Part shown: one piece after another, positions 18,986 to 32,718 of the stretch
Layout: each line of letters starts with the position of its first letter
Numbering within the stretch: position 1 is the stretch's first letter
Assembly: GCA_051294375.1 (NCBI GenBank)
Contig: CM119266.1
Coordinates: forward strand, 7,960,606 to 8,024,605
DNA length: 64,000 nucleotides
From: Paraspadella gotoi
Taxonomy: Eukaryota; Chaetognatha
Direction of reading: 5' to 3'
Notes under the pieces: model-generated
Told to the model about the DNA's origin: nothing
The model's input: the letters and a program-made list of their open reading frames with translations, nothing else
Database searches by the model: none
Made by a program: the position numbers and the translations under genes

Positions 18986-20276
18986 CGTCGAAACCTCGCG
19001 GAAGAAAATGTGTAAAACCGCGCGCATAAAAATAAAAGAAATAAAACTCGCATAAAACGAATCTAAAAATAACCCAAAACTCTTACAATGCCCTGTATTT
19101 TTGTGGTTCTTTCTCACGAGAGGTCGTCTACTCTGCAGGAGGCGATCCCTGATTGCGATGTCTGGGTATTATTTTCGCGACATTTCTTATCAAAATTTAC
19201 CTTAAAATTTGCATTTATATCAACAATAATTTTTAAAATAAAAAAAAACTAATTTTTAAAAAAAATTTACAATAGAATATGAATTAATTAACATAATATG
19301 AAAACGTAAATCTAAATTAATTTGAGAAGTTGGAAAAGTCAACAAAAATCAGGGCGAGATTCTTCTTGGACGCGATTTTGATTTTCAAAAAACTGTTTTA
19401 CTTTATATGTAATAATTGTACTATTGTACATACGTTCTGTTTCGTTTCTGAAAACCTCTCTAAATATGTAACATTCTCAACAAGCATAAAAATGCTACTA
19501 AGCATGCTATGCTATTAAGCAAATTGAATCCCAGGAACGAGTGAAAAGTTAACATTTTTCCCCCGATTTCCCGCAAATTTCAAACTCAAATTAGTCATAA
19601 AAACCAAATGATAATTAACGCGATGGTCACGATTTATTTCAAGGTTTTTCTTTCGATTCAATTAAAACGAGGCCAACGCTTTTAATTTTCGACTGAGAAT
19701 TTAAAAAAAAAATCCTTTTCAAGATTTTTTCTCTTGACTAAAAACAAACCTAAATTCTACACCAAAATAGAAAAAAAAGGGTTTTAACCCCGTAAAAAAA
19801 GGAAAAAGAAAAAAAAGGGGAAAAGGGAAAAAAGGAAAGAAAAAGGAAAAGGGTGACCGAAATCCAACAAGGGAGACACAATGAGACGACCTGGATTCCC
19901 CAAAAAGTGACCTGGATACGAGGGGGAATCTTACTTGATCACGTGATTATCGTCCGTGACACGAGTCGTGACAGGAGATCGAGACTCGTCTCACGTTTCT
20001 TCCACGTCTGTCACGCTCATTCGTGACGCGATCGTCCTTCTGTTCTCCTCGATCGTCCGTCTGTCCGTCTGTCCATCGCGTGGAATCTTGGGGAAACCTC
20101 TTCCAGTCCCTTTGTCCGTCTGTCCGTCTCGATTGGTCACTTCATATCCGAAGAATGTAAATAATCGAGACTCAATTTCGAGTTCGATCCCGACGTCGGG
20201 AATTGTCGTCGTCATTTTTGTTGTTGTTATCGTAGTGATCGTTGTCTGAGAGGTTCCCATTGGGATTTCACCCTGG

Positions 20277-20422
20277 TACGTCGTCGTCGTCGTCGTCGTC
20301 GTCGTCGTTAAAGAACTGGGCTTCATCTAAAAACTCAAGGATGACGATGACGATATCTTTTTAGTTCAGCTGAAGACCGAAAGAAAGGGTTTTCGGTCGT
20401 CGTCGTCGTCGTCGTCGTCGTC
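20277..20422. repeat. Two (GTC)n trinucleotide runs
   Basis: GTC runs at about 20278-20309 and 20396-20422; a third, shorter cluster lies near 20570-20600. Confidence 0.88.
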
Positions 20423-22219
20423 TTCGTTTTTAACCTCTTTTTTTCTTATTATTCATCCCATTTCTCCTCTTCTTCCTCTTCCTCCTCTTCCTCCTCTTCC
20501 CCCTCCTCATTGTTGTTCCTCAATGTAAATAATCCAAAGCAGATGTCCTTTGGTCTTCATCAACGGTCATCGTCATCGTCGTCGTCATCGTCGTCGTCGT
20601 CTTTATTTCGACGGGGTTTTTTTTTTCTCTTTATTTTAGTCTTGTTTCTGTTTCGGTTGCTTATTTCTCATTTGTCGTTTTCTTTATTTTTTTTTCTTTC
20701 TTTATTTTTGTCTTGTTTTTGTTTCTTTTGCCTTTTTCTCATTTGTCGTTTTCTTTGTTTTCTACTGACAATTTGTCATACTTATTTTTTTCGTTTTCGT
20801 TGGCCTCATCAACGTCGATTTTAATTGAAATTTTATGTAACGGCATCATAAACTGGTTGTACAATGTACATTAGACTATATTTCTAAATCTTTTTCACAG
20901 AGTTGAGCCCTATAATACAAAGAGTGCTCCTACTTCCTTCTATTTTTATGGTATCTTTATTTTTCGGGTGTTTAGTAATTAATTTCTTGCCACTAAAGAA
21001 TTTTTTTAGGTCGAATGTTATAACATTATAAAAAGGAAATCCATTTTAGGCGGTCTTATGTTCAAGATCGTAAAAAGTACTTCTTTTTAGATATACCTTT
21101 TATTGTTCATTTGTTCTAATTTCACACAATTCGCAAATGAACAGCATAAAATTTAATACCGGTCGTTGACTCGATTTACGATTTAAAATTTAAGCTTATC
21201 AATTAAGAATTTAAGTATTTAATTCGCTCGATGTCCCAAATTTCGTACTTTATTCCCGGAAATTGTGATAAAGATTTTTTGTCGACTTGGTCTAGTCTCG
21301 CTTTTGTACCGAAGAAGATCGAATTAAGATAAGATTTTCGATTTAAGAGCGAAATTTTATGGAATCTGACCAAAGTTTTAAATCGGTCGTAATATTAAAA
21401 AGATTTTAAAAGAGAAATTAATCAGTGTACTCGTGTATTAAACTTTTTAGAACTTAAAAATTCAATAGTTTTATTTAGTTTGATAGCTGCCTAACGTCTA
21501 ATAGTGGGTATATCGGAACTTATCTGGTACGTATCTTATATAAATCTCTATAGACAATCTCTGAATCTTTATCTCAGATATTATTCATAATCGAATGACA
21601 ATTTTACGATAGCGATACGTTTCCAGTCAATGCCCGGTTCCAAACCGGGTTCCGACCGGCTTATTTTCTGTCCAAAATTTGAAATCTTCATCCAAATCCT
21701 AAAAAATTATAAATGTTCATCCACATTTTTCTACTAAATCCTCTTCTCGTTTACAGTCATCGTCGTTTCTAAACTATGAAGTTTCTGACTCGAATGCAAA
21801 GCAACGAATTTTCCACTCACTATTACTTTTTCGGGGATTCGTCTCACTGTCGCTTGGCAACGGCGAACGCGCAGTAAAATAACGGTAGTCACTTTTTTTT
21901 CTAAAGTGACACAATAGGTTCGACGGATTCGAAAAAAAAACCCCACCTCGCCATAATAAAAAATCAAATGCCAAAGACTATTTCCTCCTAGTCATTGATG
22001 AAAATTAATTTATTTAACAAAATAAATGAAAAAAGCTGATACCTAAGTTTGCCGAGCCCCCCCTGCCAAAAAAAAGCACCTCTCAGTCTTAGACGAGATA
22101 AAGAAAAAAGCTTTTTCCACATCATCATAAAAAAAGCTGCTTTTTTCTCCTTCCATTCGTGGTTTCCATCTTCGTCGTCGTCGTCGTCGTCGTCGTCGTT
22201 CGTATTCCATTAGCGAAAG

Positions 22220-24199
22220 ATGAAATATTTCTTCATCTTCGTCCTTCTCGCCGCCGCCGCCGCCACGGCCGCCGCACCGACCACGCCTCGCCCTAAACCC
22301 ACCCCCACCCCCACCCCGGGTCGACTCACCCATCGCGTCTCCTGCGTGACTTTCTCACGTCCAGAATTCACGACGCAGATCGGATCCAACGAGACGCTCG
22401 ATCTCGTCTTCTCTCCATCGGCGCCGGACGAAGCGAGGAACAAACCCGACGCGGAGCCCGACGAGGCGCTGGCGGAAGTCTCCGACGAGGAGTTCGACGA
22501 GGCGCTGCGGTCCGACGATGTCGAGTTGTACTTTGTTTACCTGACGGCGAAATCGGGACTCAAAGTCGTGGATGATTCGGAGGTTAGGAGAGTGGGAGTT
22601 GGGGTTTTAGCGGGGGGGGGGGTTAAAATGGTGGGAGATTGAGGTGGTTAAGGAAGGGAAATGAAGTTGGGTAGTTGGAAAGGGTCTAAGTCAGAGTCAT
22701 GATTTTGACAGTAGATTTAGTTTAAAAATGATTGATTTGGTCTTTACATGCCACTAATAACATGTTATGCACCTTTAATCAGAAATAATCGTTTTTCTTT
22801 TAATATTATTGGCATGTAAAGACAAAAACAATCATTTTTCAACTGTTAAAAAGGGGTCTGAACCTAGTAGATACTACATAGCACATAGATAGCATTTTCT
22901 GATTCTACTAATTTATTTAATAGTCTACATTATATTAATAGTATTTGTTATCTTCCCTTATTTTTCTTCGTCCTCTTTCTCTAATATTTACACTTCAACA
23001 AATTGTTTCACTTTCCTATTTTTTTTCTTTGCTTTTTTATTTCTTTTCTTTTACTAATTTTTCTGTTTCTTTCCCTCTTCTTTCTTTTTCTATTCTTTTC
23101 TTTTCTTTTCTTTTTTTTTCTTTTCTTTTTCTTTTCTCTTTTTTCTTTTACGTCTCCCTCACTCTTCCACTATTTTTCACCTTCCTTTTACTGTTTTACT
23201 ATTTTCTCTTCTTTCACTCATTTTATCTTCTCTCTCCCCCCACAGGTCATCCGCCCACTACCCCCGATCCTCCTTCCCAGCTCCCCCAACGGCTCCCGCT
23301 CCACTCCAGTGACCTTTCCCCTCGAAGTCCAGTCGATCGCCGTCGGCGGCGTCGTCGTCCTCGTCAACGCCACGTCGACGGCGCTGGCCAAGCGATGCCA
23401 TCTAGAGGCGGCGTTCTTCGAAGTTCACGTGGAAAAAGCGGCGTGGTTGCATAAAGTCAGCGACATTGTGGGCTGGATTTATATGGTGAGATGGAGAGGG
23501 TGGGGAGAGGAAGAGAAGGAAGTGGGGATAGGGGTTTGAAAGTGAAAGAGGGAGTAGGAAGAGGGGAAGGGGGAGGGGAAAGAGTAAGGAGAGGAGGGGG
23601 ATTAAGGGGAGGAGAGGAAGGAAGAGGGAGAGGGAGAATAAAGGAGAGGAAGGGGAAGAGGGGAGAAGAAAAAGACAAAAAGGAAGAGGGAGGAAAAAAG
23701 AAGGAAGAAGGAATCGTAGGGGAGGAATTGGGTAGGGTAGTAGAGAAAGGAGGGGGAAGATGAGAAGTGACAGGGGGAGAGGTGGAGGAAGAGGCGAGAG
23801 GGGAAGAAGAAGGGTAGGGCTAAGAAGGGGAGAGGGAGGAGGGAGAGAGGAAGAAGTAGGAGGAGGAGGAAAGAGAGAAAGATGGAGTTTAGAGGAAGGA
23901 GGGGCAGGAAGAGGGCGAGAGGAAAAGGAGAAGAACAAAGGGTTTTTGGTTTTTCGATTTCCCATCAAAAAGTAAAATCTTATTGAACAAAATTTAATGA
24001 AAATATTGAAATTCGAAAAAAAAAACATTTTATTTTGTCCAAAAAAGGGAAAAAAAGTTTTATATTTACTAACAAAAAAGAGTAACTGTCTTGTTTTTTT
24101 ACGTTGCAGAAAAATCATAACAGATTCGATGTAACCAGATTATTTCTAATCTTTTTTTTTTTTTTGCATTTGCATAAGATTTGGTTGCTGCGGCAGAGA

Positions 24200-24285
<86 letters not shown>

Positions 24286-25691
24286 TAGAGAGAGACAGAG
24301 ACAGTATTCCATCTCACGTTCCCATTTTCGCGAAATATATATCAAGAAATAATTTGAAGTCAAAAAAGTTTCCGTTTTTAAATTTTCTGTAACAAAAAAG
24401 ACATATTTTTATTCTAATTTTCTATTGTTAGGCGAAATTTACATTTATATTCATTTTTTAAAACTTAATTTATTTAATTTTTTTTAAACTTAAATATTAG
24501 AATGAAAATAAATATATACAGAAGTGAACGTTAGCAAAATTTTCTTTTGCTCGTCTTTTAGCATTTTGATTTCTCCCTGTCTCTATCTCTTTATCTCACT
24601 CGCTCTCTCGCTCTCTCTCTCGCTCGTCCTTTTTGTTTTCTCTCTAACAACAAAAGGGAGCGCGAAAAAAAAATTAGAGAAAAACTAAATCAAAACAAAC
24701 AAAAGAAAACAAAACAAAACAAAACAAAGATAAGAAAACAAAAGTCCAACTCGGAGTTTCCCTGTCTCCCAAAAAAGACCTTATTTTCCCAGAATGCCCC
24801 ATTTCATCTAAAAATACGAATTAAGTTAATATTTTTAGTTAAATATTTGGTTGAGGGTAAGGGTTAACGATTAGGTTAACAATTAAGGTTAAGGATTAGG
24901 GTAAGGATTAGGGTTTGACATTACAAATTAAAAAGGTGTAAAAAGGGCGGTATATTGTGAGTGACTAAAGGGAAAATGATGAAAAAATGGGAGAAAAATA
25001 TCAAACTGGGAGCGGTCCGGAGTGAGAAAAAGTATGAGTGAAAAACCTAAACCCTGGGCTCGACCCTGAATCCTCGGGAGGAGAATGAGGAGGAGGAAGA
25101 GGATGATGAGGAGAGGGTGCCCGGGTGCGAGGCCCTATCGGCTCATTCTGATTACAATAAAAAAATTAGAGATAAGGGTTTAAGGTTAGAGTCCAGGATC
25201 AGATTATGGTTTGAGATTAAGATTAAGGCCAGGGATTAGGGTTATAAGTTTAAAAATATATTTAGATTAATTATTAAAGTTAAAATTAAGAACTGGTAAA
25301 AAGGAACAGAAATAGGGCATTCTCTGAAAAGAGAGCCAAAAAAATCATTCCTCACGTTTATTTCTCATTAATCACCCTTCACCTTCCTCGACCCCTGAAC
25401 CCTTCTCTCTATACCCCCATTCCCCAATTCTCCTCCCCCAACCGCCCGAACCACCCCTTTCAACCACCCCCAACCACCCCAACTCTCCGCAGATCCTCTG
25501 GAGTGTCGCCTGGTATCCGCAAATCCACCTCAATTTCCGCAAAAAGTCAGTCGCTGGTTTCTCTTTGGATTCGATGCTCTTCAACAACATCGACGATGCC
25601 GCCTACGTATTTTATACCCTGCCTCTGTATTACAACGAGGGCATCAGGGATCTGTATCAAACGGCGCATCCGCACAGCATCGTGCCGGTAA

Positions 25692-25785
<94 letters not shown>

Positions 25786-28445
25786 ATATTCGCCTGCGAG
25801 AGAAAAGTCAACGATATCAAAAATTTATTTGCCGTAAAAATTAATATTGAGCTGCTTCAGTGAAAACTCCATATCTAACTAAAACGATATGGAATTCTAC
25901 AGGGTTTTTTTAAGATTTTTTTAAGAGTTTTTATTTTAATTTTACATCTGAACTTTCTGAAGTAATATTGTATGTATTCTGGTATATAGGATTATTGCTT
26001 CTGGCATTTTGGAATGATATCTGAACTTAGTAATAATTGAAATTAGATTATTTATTATTTATTATTCTTTTTCTCTCTCAGCACGAGAAAATTACCCAGT
26101 ACTTCACCGAAAAAGAAGAAAGGTTAAACGAAAAAGTGTTTTTCTCTTCTTTCCTCCCTCCTCCTCCTCTTCCTCCTCCTCCTCCTCCTCCTCCTTTTTG
26201 ATTCCTTTTTTCTTTTGTTTTTTTTTAAAGTTAAATTCAATTCACTCAGAGAAGAAAAAAAGTTTTTCTTTTGCATCGAAATATAAAAAATATAAAATTT
26301 CTCTTTCGTTCATATTTGACTTATGATTTTTTTTCTCTAAGTCTGGAAATGATAATTCTTAAAAAACTTTCCTGAAAATAAAATTGTACTTCTTTAAATT
26401 TAAAGAGCATGGCTTACAAGAAATGATAGTGATACCCATGAGTTGGAAGTTGTCGAAAAGTTTGGAGTAAGGTTAAGATAAGAATTCAATAACAAAGACT
26501 GAATGGCTTAAATATTCTCTGTCGTTCCTTTTCGTTGTTGTTCTTATTGTTTTCATTCGCTTTGTCGGCCTTTGTCGTTGCTTCCTTTGCTTCGAAGACA
26601 AATCGTCGTCTTTGTCAGCGTCGTCTTTGTCAGCGTCGTCTTTATCTTTGTCGTCGTCGTCGTTTTCGTCGTCACTTTATATTTTGACGAATGGCTTTCC
26701 TTTTGGTTTCCAGGAATTCAAATCGTTTGTGGTTGAGTGAAGGAAAAAAAAGAAAGAAAAAAAGAAAGAAAAAAAAGAAAGGAAAAATAAAGAAAAGATT
26801 CAAATAAAAATAAAGGAAAAAAATTAAAGTTAATTGAATAGGAGAGAAGAAAAAAAGAGAGGAAGTCGAACGAAAGATAGAAAAGATGAAATGTAAAAGG
26901 AACGAAAACTTTTTTGAAAAAAGAATAAACGCGAAATACATATTATATATGAAAATTTGCAAATTACTTGTTTCACTACTTTCTATTTTTATATTTTATG
27001 AAGGATTTAGTATTTAATCTTATTATTTAATCAAATATATATTGCTTTCTTTCTTAAAAATGTTTTATTTATCTAATAATTCAATTTGGGAAGGGGAAGT
27101 CAGTGTTGTCTTCTGGAAATAATTATATATCTATTAATTATAAAAAAACGTTTATCTCAGTGCCGGTCAACCTTAGCATTTTTTTTTTTGGTATTTTGTA
27201 TTACCGGTTTTAATTGTTAAATAATCTTTTAAATTTCAAGTTAAACCTGTACTTTAGTCTCGCATCTTGGCTGCAAACATGTCGCCACTTATCCAATTGG
27301 ATAAAGCTACGCAACCGGTCTAATTACTACAACCAGCACACGCAAGGGACAGTTGCCACTTCATCCCAAAGTGATATACTGTACCTACCAGTTGCCATTG
27401 CATGCCATTCCCAACAGTTGCCACCGCGTCCAGCGGTGAGGAAATTCACGCCCCATAAATCATTTACTTGACGTCTCTGGGTTTTGGCGGAGACGGCGAA
27501 AAAGGGAGATGGCAATGTTGAGACGGTAGGGCGGTGGTGGAAATGGCAATGACGATTATGGTTGAGATCGCATGGCGGTCAGGGGCTGAGAAATGACTTT
27601 CTAGACCGCAGTGATAGCAGATATTTCTAAAATGATAACGGTAAAACCAATATATAAATTATTTCTTCATTTAAATACAATATTGACATAGTGCCCATAG
27701 TATATTGTCCTTCCGGCTTTGGACGTGCACTTGCTCTATGTATGCCCGATCTCCCACCATCGTACAAAATGGTACAATCTTACAAACACAAGCAAGATTC
27801 TTTCTTTCTTTCTTCGTAGTTTATATTTTTGATTAAATGTGCTAGAAAACGTGAATGAAAATCTCACGCCAGATGGCATCTGGGACGGCATTGAAGATGG
27901 AATTGAAGATGGCAATCGAGACGGCATGAGGACGTCGCCACGAGGTTTCGATGCGACGCGCGGTTGCGTCACTGAAAACGAAATCTAAGTCAGCGGATTT
28001 CACTTCCTGTGTTGATTGATGACGCTGGCGACGACGACGACGACGACGACGACGATTCTCGTCCAGGGATTTCTGTCGTCGAATGACGAAGAATCGAATT
28101 TGAAAGACGGAAAAAAAATGATGTATAAAAAAAATGAAACGACATCTCACGACGAAATGTGAGACGTTGACTACAAAAGTTGAAATTTAAAAAGCTTATG
28201 GAAGAGCAATGTTAAAATTTAATCTTGACATTTAAAATGACAATGAAAATAAAAAGTATCCCAAAATTCGAGTAAGACCCGTCGTCATGGCCGTCATTAT
28301 AGGGTCGTTGTTGTCGTCGTCGTTATCGTCGTCGTCGTCGTCGTCGTCGTCCTTCCTCCCGTTGTTTTTGTTGTTGTTCTTCTCTTGCAAAATAAAACGA
28401 GAGGAGACGAAGAAAAACTTCAAAACAATTTTTTTTATAAATGAA

Positions 28446-28543
<98 letters not shown>

Positions 28544-30226
28544 TTGAGGCAGAAAAGTTTGGAAGGAGATTTTAAAGAAGTCGTTTTTTTTCAAAACGAG
28601 AGGCTTAGTTTATAAAATGGAGTAGAATGTAATGTAACGAAATGGAATGGAATAGAAAATAAACATTTTCTTTTCTAAAATTCGATACGAGAAATAAAAT
28701 TGAGTTAAATCGATTTGCAGAAACCGAAATTCGATTTATTTATAGATTTTTTGAGACATTTTTTCTCTCTTTTATTTTTACAAATAATTTTTTTGTAAAA
28801 AGAAAAAGTTTATTTTTTTTTACTTCACTTTCATCCATCATTCAATTGACTAACTCTCACATTTCTTTCTCCATCTCCAACCCATCCCTACCCTCCCATC
28901 TCCCAACCCACCCTCGAAACCCCCTTCAACCCACCTCCACAAACCCACCACCCCCTCCAAAAGGTGGAGATCAACGACATCGCCGCGGTGGTCCACACCA
29001 CCATCGTTCTACTCGTCCTCTCGCTTCAGTGCGTCTTCTACCCGAACGGCGGACAGAAGATCTCGAGACCCGGCTGGCTCGTCTTGGGGCTGTGCTCGGC
29101 CGCGGGCCTCATCGGCTTGATCGTGTTGGCCGCCGGTGCCATGGATTGGCTCCAGTACATTTCGATCTTCAGCTACGTGAAGATCTTTACGAGTCTCATC
29201 AAATACGCTCCGCAGGTATTTTGGGAGGAGTGGGGGGGAGCGAGAGAGGGGGAGAGGGAGGAAAGTTAGAGAGAAAAAGGGATCAGGGGAGAGTTAGTTA
29301 GATGAAAGTAAAAAGGAGGTCGGAGAGAAGAGAAAGAGGAGAAAATAAGCAAAGAAAGAAAGGAAGATAAGTGAAAAAAAGAGAGGAAGAGGGGGGAAAG
29401 AGGCGAGGGAGAAAAAAGGGAGGGCGTTGTAAAAGAAGGAAATGAGATAATAGAGAGAAATGAGAGAAGATGAAAGAGAAAAGAGATGATGAAGTCATGT
29501 AGGCTCCAATGGGAGGGAAAGAAAGAAAGGAATGAAGAGAGAGGAAAGAAAATATTGAATGTTATATTAATTTAAGTTTCGATCTGAATTATTTAAATGG
29601 AGCGAATTAACCTAAGCTTAAGGCTTAATAATTCAGTTCGTCTCGGCTTTATTATTAATTCGATTGAATCATCTCAGGCTTGGTTGAACTTCCGACAAAA
29701 ATCCACGGAAGGATATTCGGTGGGAAATATGCTGTTCGACTTCTTCGGCAGTTTCTTCTCCTTGATGCAGGTGAGAATTTATTTGATTGATTGATTGATT
29801 GATTAAATAATTGATTGGTTGATTTATTTATTGGTGGTTTGTTTTTTTGCCGCTGCATCGTCTTTAAATTACTTATCAAATTAATCGATCGTACTAATTT
29901 CATATTGTTTTATTGAATAATTTATTAATAGAATGAGTTAATCATAATTTATTTGACCTCATGATTGAGTGATTGATTGATTGATTCACCCCCTCATCTC
30001 CTCCTCCAAGATGTTCCTCATCGGCTTCAACCGGTCTGACATTTGGGCAGTCATCGGCAACCCGGCCAAGTTGGGCCTCGGAATCGTCTCGCTCTCCTTC
30101 TGCACCATCTACATGGTCCAGCACTACATCATCTATCCACAGCGACGTCGCTACGAGTCCATCGTAGACAAAGGAACGGATACCGAGTTAGACGCAAACA
30201 TTCAGACTGTCGCCAAAACCGTTTAG
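22220..30226 (+). CDS. CTNS: Cystinosin, lysosomal cystine/proton symporter, six exons
   Basis: Exons: 22220-22582, 23246-23485, 25493-25687, 28964-29215, 29678-29770, 30011-30226; all GT..AG and phase 0, giving 452 aa. A signal peptide (MKYFFIFVLL) is followed by a Pro/Thr linker and an unusually long, acidic luminal domain with NET and NAT sequons. The membrane part starts at VGWIYM in exon 2. PQ-loop 1 is WYPQIHLNFRKKSVAGFS and PQ-loop 2 is YAPQAWLNFRQKSTEGYS. The FDFFG that follows loop 2 holds the Asp matching the proton-coupling residue of human cystinosin. The C-terminal cytosolic tail has YESIV, a YxxPhi sorting signal in the place of the human GYDQL motif. The protein exports cystine from lysosomes with protons. 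Human cystinosin is 367 aa; the excess is mostly N-terminal and in the tail. Confidence 0.96.
23486..24000. repeat. Polypurine (GGA/GAA-rich) tract in cystinosin intron 2
   Basis: About 450 bp almost entirely of G and A on the plus strand, starting at the splice donor. The long open frames here are low-complexity artefacts. Confidence 0.8.
24200..24304. repeat. (GA)n microsatellite in cystinosin intron 2
   Basis: About 45 GA units with a few substitutions at the ends. Confidence 0.94.
24848..24925. repeat. Telomere-like degenerate TTAGGG-type tract
   Basis: Contains GGGTAAGGGTTAACGATTAG and TTAGGGTAAGGATTAGGG, with GGTTAAG variants between. More GGTTAAGG/TTAGGGTT-like bits occur near 25165-25245. 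Confidence 0.45.
25688..25783. repeat. (CT)n microsatellite fused to the cystinosin exon 3 donor
   Basis: GTAAGTCTGT at 25688 runs straight into about 45 CT units, so the array begins within 10 bp of the splice site. Confidence 0.94.
26945..27125 (+). repeat. Interspersed repeat family X, copy 1
   Basis: Begins near TTGCAAATTACTTGTTTCAC and ends near GTTGTCTTCTGGAAAT. The same ends recur at 37185-37410 and, inverted, at 58890-59095. It lies in cystinosin intron 3. Confidence 0.7.
27126..28963. other. Remainder of cystinosin intron 3
   Basis: Holds a GC-richer block at 27250-27600 with repeated CAGTTGCCA-like words, a GATGGCAT/GACGGCAT short tandem at 27870-27935, GAC and GTC runs (28026-28053, 28311-28350) and a long CT array at 28448-28541. 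No exon of another gene was recognised. Confidence 0.5.
28448..28541. repeat. (CT)n microsatellite in cystinosin intron 3
   Basis: About 46 uninterrupted CT units. Confidence 0.95.
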
Positions 30227-31780
30227 AAAACTAAGAAGGAAGGCCTGTTGAGGACGGCCTGTTGAGGGGCCTGGAGATGTGGATGACCCGCCGGGATCAG
30301 ACTTGGGTGTGGGCCTTCTGTAAGAGGCGATGGGGCAAGCTTGTTCCATTGTTGGCAAGAGCTACGTACGTTTTCAGCTTTTTATATAAGCTCCTGGATG
30401 AGACATTATTGGAATTTTGTCCATTTTCAAATAATGAATGTTTATAATAATATTATTTTTCGTTTGTATTTATTTCTAGACCAATTGCATTTATTTTGTT
30501 CAACCGGAAGCCTCGTACATTTTTGAACGAAAAATTGTTGTTTTATTCTTTCATTTTTAAAGTTATTTTTTTAAATATTTTTTGAATTAAAGAATGACAA
30601 AAAGTGTATAGTTCAAAAGTGAAACTTTCTTTACTTTTTAGTTTATTCTATTTGAACAGTTTAAAAACTGCGACTCAAGTCCATTTTTATCTGTTTGTCT
30701 GTCTGCGTGTCTGTTTTTATTTCTATTTTTTTCAATTACAAAAAAATGTAAATTCAAATTAAATGTATAAATAAATTAATAATTAATTAATTAATAAGTA
30801 ATAAGTAAATTTAAATACAAACACGTCACGACCGAAAAATCATCTACTTTTGTTAGCCTTCTAGCGTTCATAGCACAAAGTGTACATACTTGTTTTTAAA
30901 AATTGACATATATTTATGCTCAACAACGAAAATGCATTTAATTTGTTGTTTCCGAAAAATGTTTATGTTGTTAAAATCGTTGATCACCTCGATAAAATAC
31001 TCACTTTATTTTTAAATTTCTTCGACCAAAGATTTTCATTATTTTAGATTATAGATTGTTAATTTGTTATATATTCTAAATATAAAGATTATCTTAAATC
31101 AGTTGCCTCTTTAATTTTAGAAACCGCGCGATGTAGAGAGACATCCAGTGATTGTTAATAGGACTAAGGAGTATTAATCACTGACAGATGGTGAAACGAT
31201 ACAAAGTGTGATTAAGTCATTGAAACGAATAATTGATTCACTTTGAACCTCAACTTGGAAACTCTTATCCCGAATTCACAGAAACGATCTTCTCTCACCA
31301 CCTGATCACGGACTTTTTTACGTGAAAGGAATTCTCTCACGTTTTAGGTTGGGAAACGCAATCTCTTTTTGGATAAAATCTTTGAAAAATATTTATCTTT
31401 GTACAATAATCATTAGTTTTCAGTACGTTCTTCATGAATGTAGTATGTACTTCATTTTCAAGCTACATCCTTTTGAAAAAAAACATTTCATTCTAACTAA
31501 ATTGTATCCATCAACGCTCAGCCCACCGCATTCTCGCGTCAGTATGCGTTGTCCATCTTCCAAACAGTCCATCAGTCCCCTATTTTTTTGCCCATTCTAC
31601 CAGTATCTCTACAGATCATTAACTGGACCATTACCACGCCGCCGCTAACGAGTCCCTTCCCTCCATCTCCACCCGACGCGCCACCAATTAATTCGTCCCA
31701 ACCCGACGCGTCGAACTGACGTCACGAACGAAACTCGTTTTTCAGATTCTTCCTTCGAAGATTAAAATCTAATCATCTCT

Positions 31781-32098
31781 CCGGAAGTGGAACCGGAAGT
31801 GGAAACGTGTGTGGAACCGGATGTGGAAACTAGTGTGGAACCGGATGTTAAAATTATTGTGTAACCGGATGTGGAAACTAGTGTGGAACCGGATGTGGAA
31901 ACGAGAGTGACCTGAAACCGAAGCAGGAAGTGGAAACAAAAATGGAACCCGAACCAAAAGTGGAAACGAAAGTGAAACCGGAACTTCAACCGGATGTGGA
32001 AACGAGAGTGACCTGAAACCAAAGCAGGAAGTGGAAACGGAAGTGGAACCCGAACCGGAAATGGAAACGAGATTGAAACTCGAAGTGGAACCGGATAA
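31781..32098. repeat. 12-bp minisatellite (GTGGAACCGGAA-type)
   Basis: More than 20 copies of a 12-bp unit such as GTGGAACCGGAT or GTGGAAACTAGT, partly organised as 24-bp dimers and as a larger block repeated at about 31905 and 32005. The unit length is a multiple of three, so long open frames arise on the minus strand with FHIR/FHTS repeats. Confidence 0.85.
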
Positions 32099-32718
32099 AC
32101 ATTCGGTCCCATAGTCTGCAAAACATGAAATATTCGGAAAGTGTGAAAATGTAACGTGTTGTGTTGTATGTACCCTGAACCAGGTTATGATTCAAAACAG
32201 AGAAAATCTCTGTATGTATTAAATATGAAAGATAATCTGTTACGTCATTTCGGTTCAGTTGAGTTGACCTTTTCACTCTCACTTTCTTTGGCAATCCTCA
32301 TTCCTCAAGGTGTTTACGTAAATTTCGGATTTTAAATTATGGATGGAACTATAAAGAGAGAACGTATCAAAGGTCTTACTTTTCCTAAGTGCATGTATTA
32401 TATATTATATATTATTCAACTATATTTTCCATTCTTCTATTTATTCTTCGCGAAGCCTCAGCTTAGTTTGAGAATGGCGCCACTTTTCGCTCTTCGCCTC
32501 AGTTTTCGCTTTTCAGTTCCGATCCTCTTGTCCGTTCATAAGTTCCGCTCGTCTCGTTCTCTGGACAGAATCTGTCATTGAATCAGACAGGTTTCGGGAA
32601 GAGCGATTATGACCAGGGATCGTTTTTTGCGGAATCATCTGTTCTGAGGGAAATTGTCTAAACTGAGCCATCTGTAAAGAGAGAAATTGTCAGCACTGAG
32701 TCATCTGTAAAGAGAGAA

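Larger units (their letters stand above)
18281..22219. other. Intergenic region between GST and cystinosin
   Basis: Contains an imperfect GA tract (18301-18360), GTC runs, a (CT)n array, an A/G-rich patch near 19790-19860 and AT-rich DNA. A 27-bp stretch at 19138-19164 sits between CTGCAG and GTATTA and reads EAIPDCDVW, but nothing links it to a gene. From about 22000 to 22219 is the presumed promoter and leader of cystinosin, with a GTC run at 22174-22199. Confidence 0.5.

Noticed and set aside
19956-20326. Overlapping plus and minus frames of about 100 codons
   Set aside because: Both run into GTC/ACG trinucleotide runs and neither has a recognisable domain.
21734-21967. 77-codon minus-strand frame
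   Set aside because: No codon bias, splice context or motif; likely chance.
23402-24118. 238-codon minus-strand frame over cystinosin exon 2 and intron
   Set aside because: It is a polypyrimidine strand artefact (Leu/Pro/Ser/Phe only) antisense to a real exon.
24848-24925. True telomere repeat
   Set aside because: Only scattered TTAGGG units with changing spacing; kept only as a low-confidence telomere-like tract.
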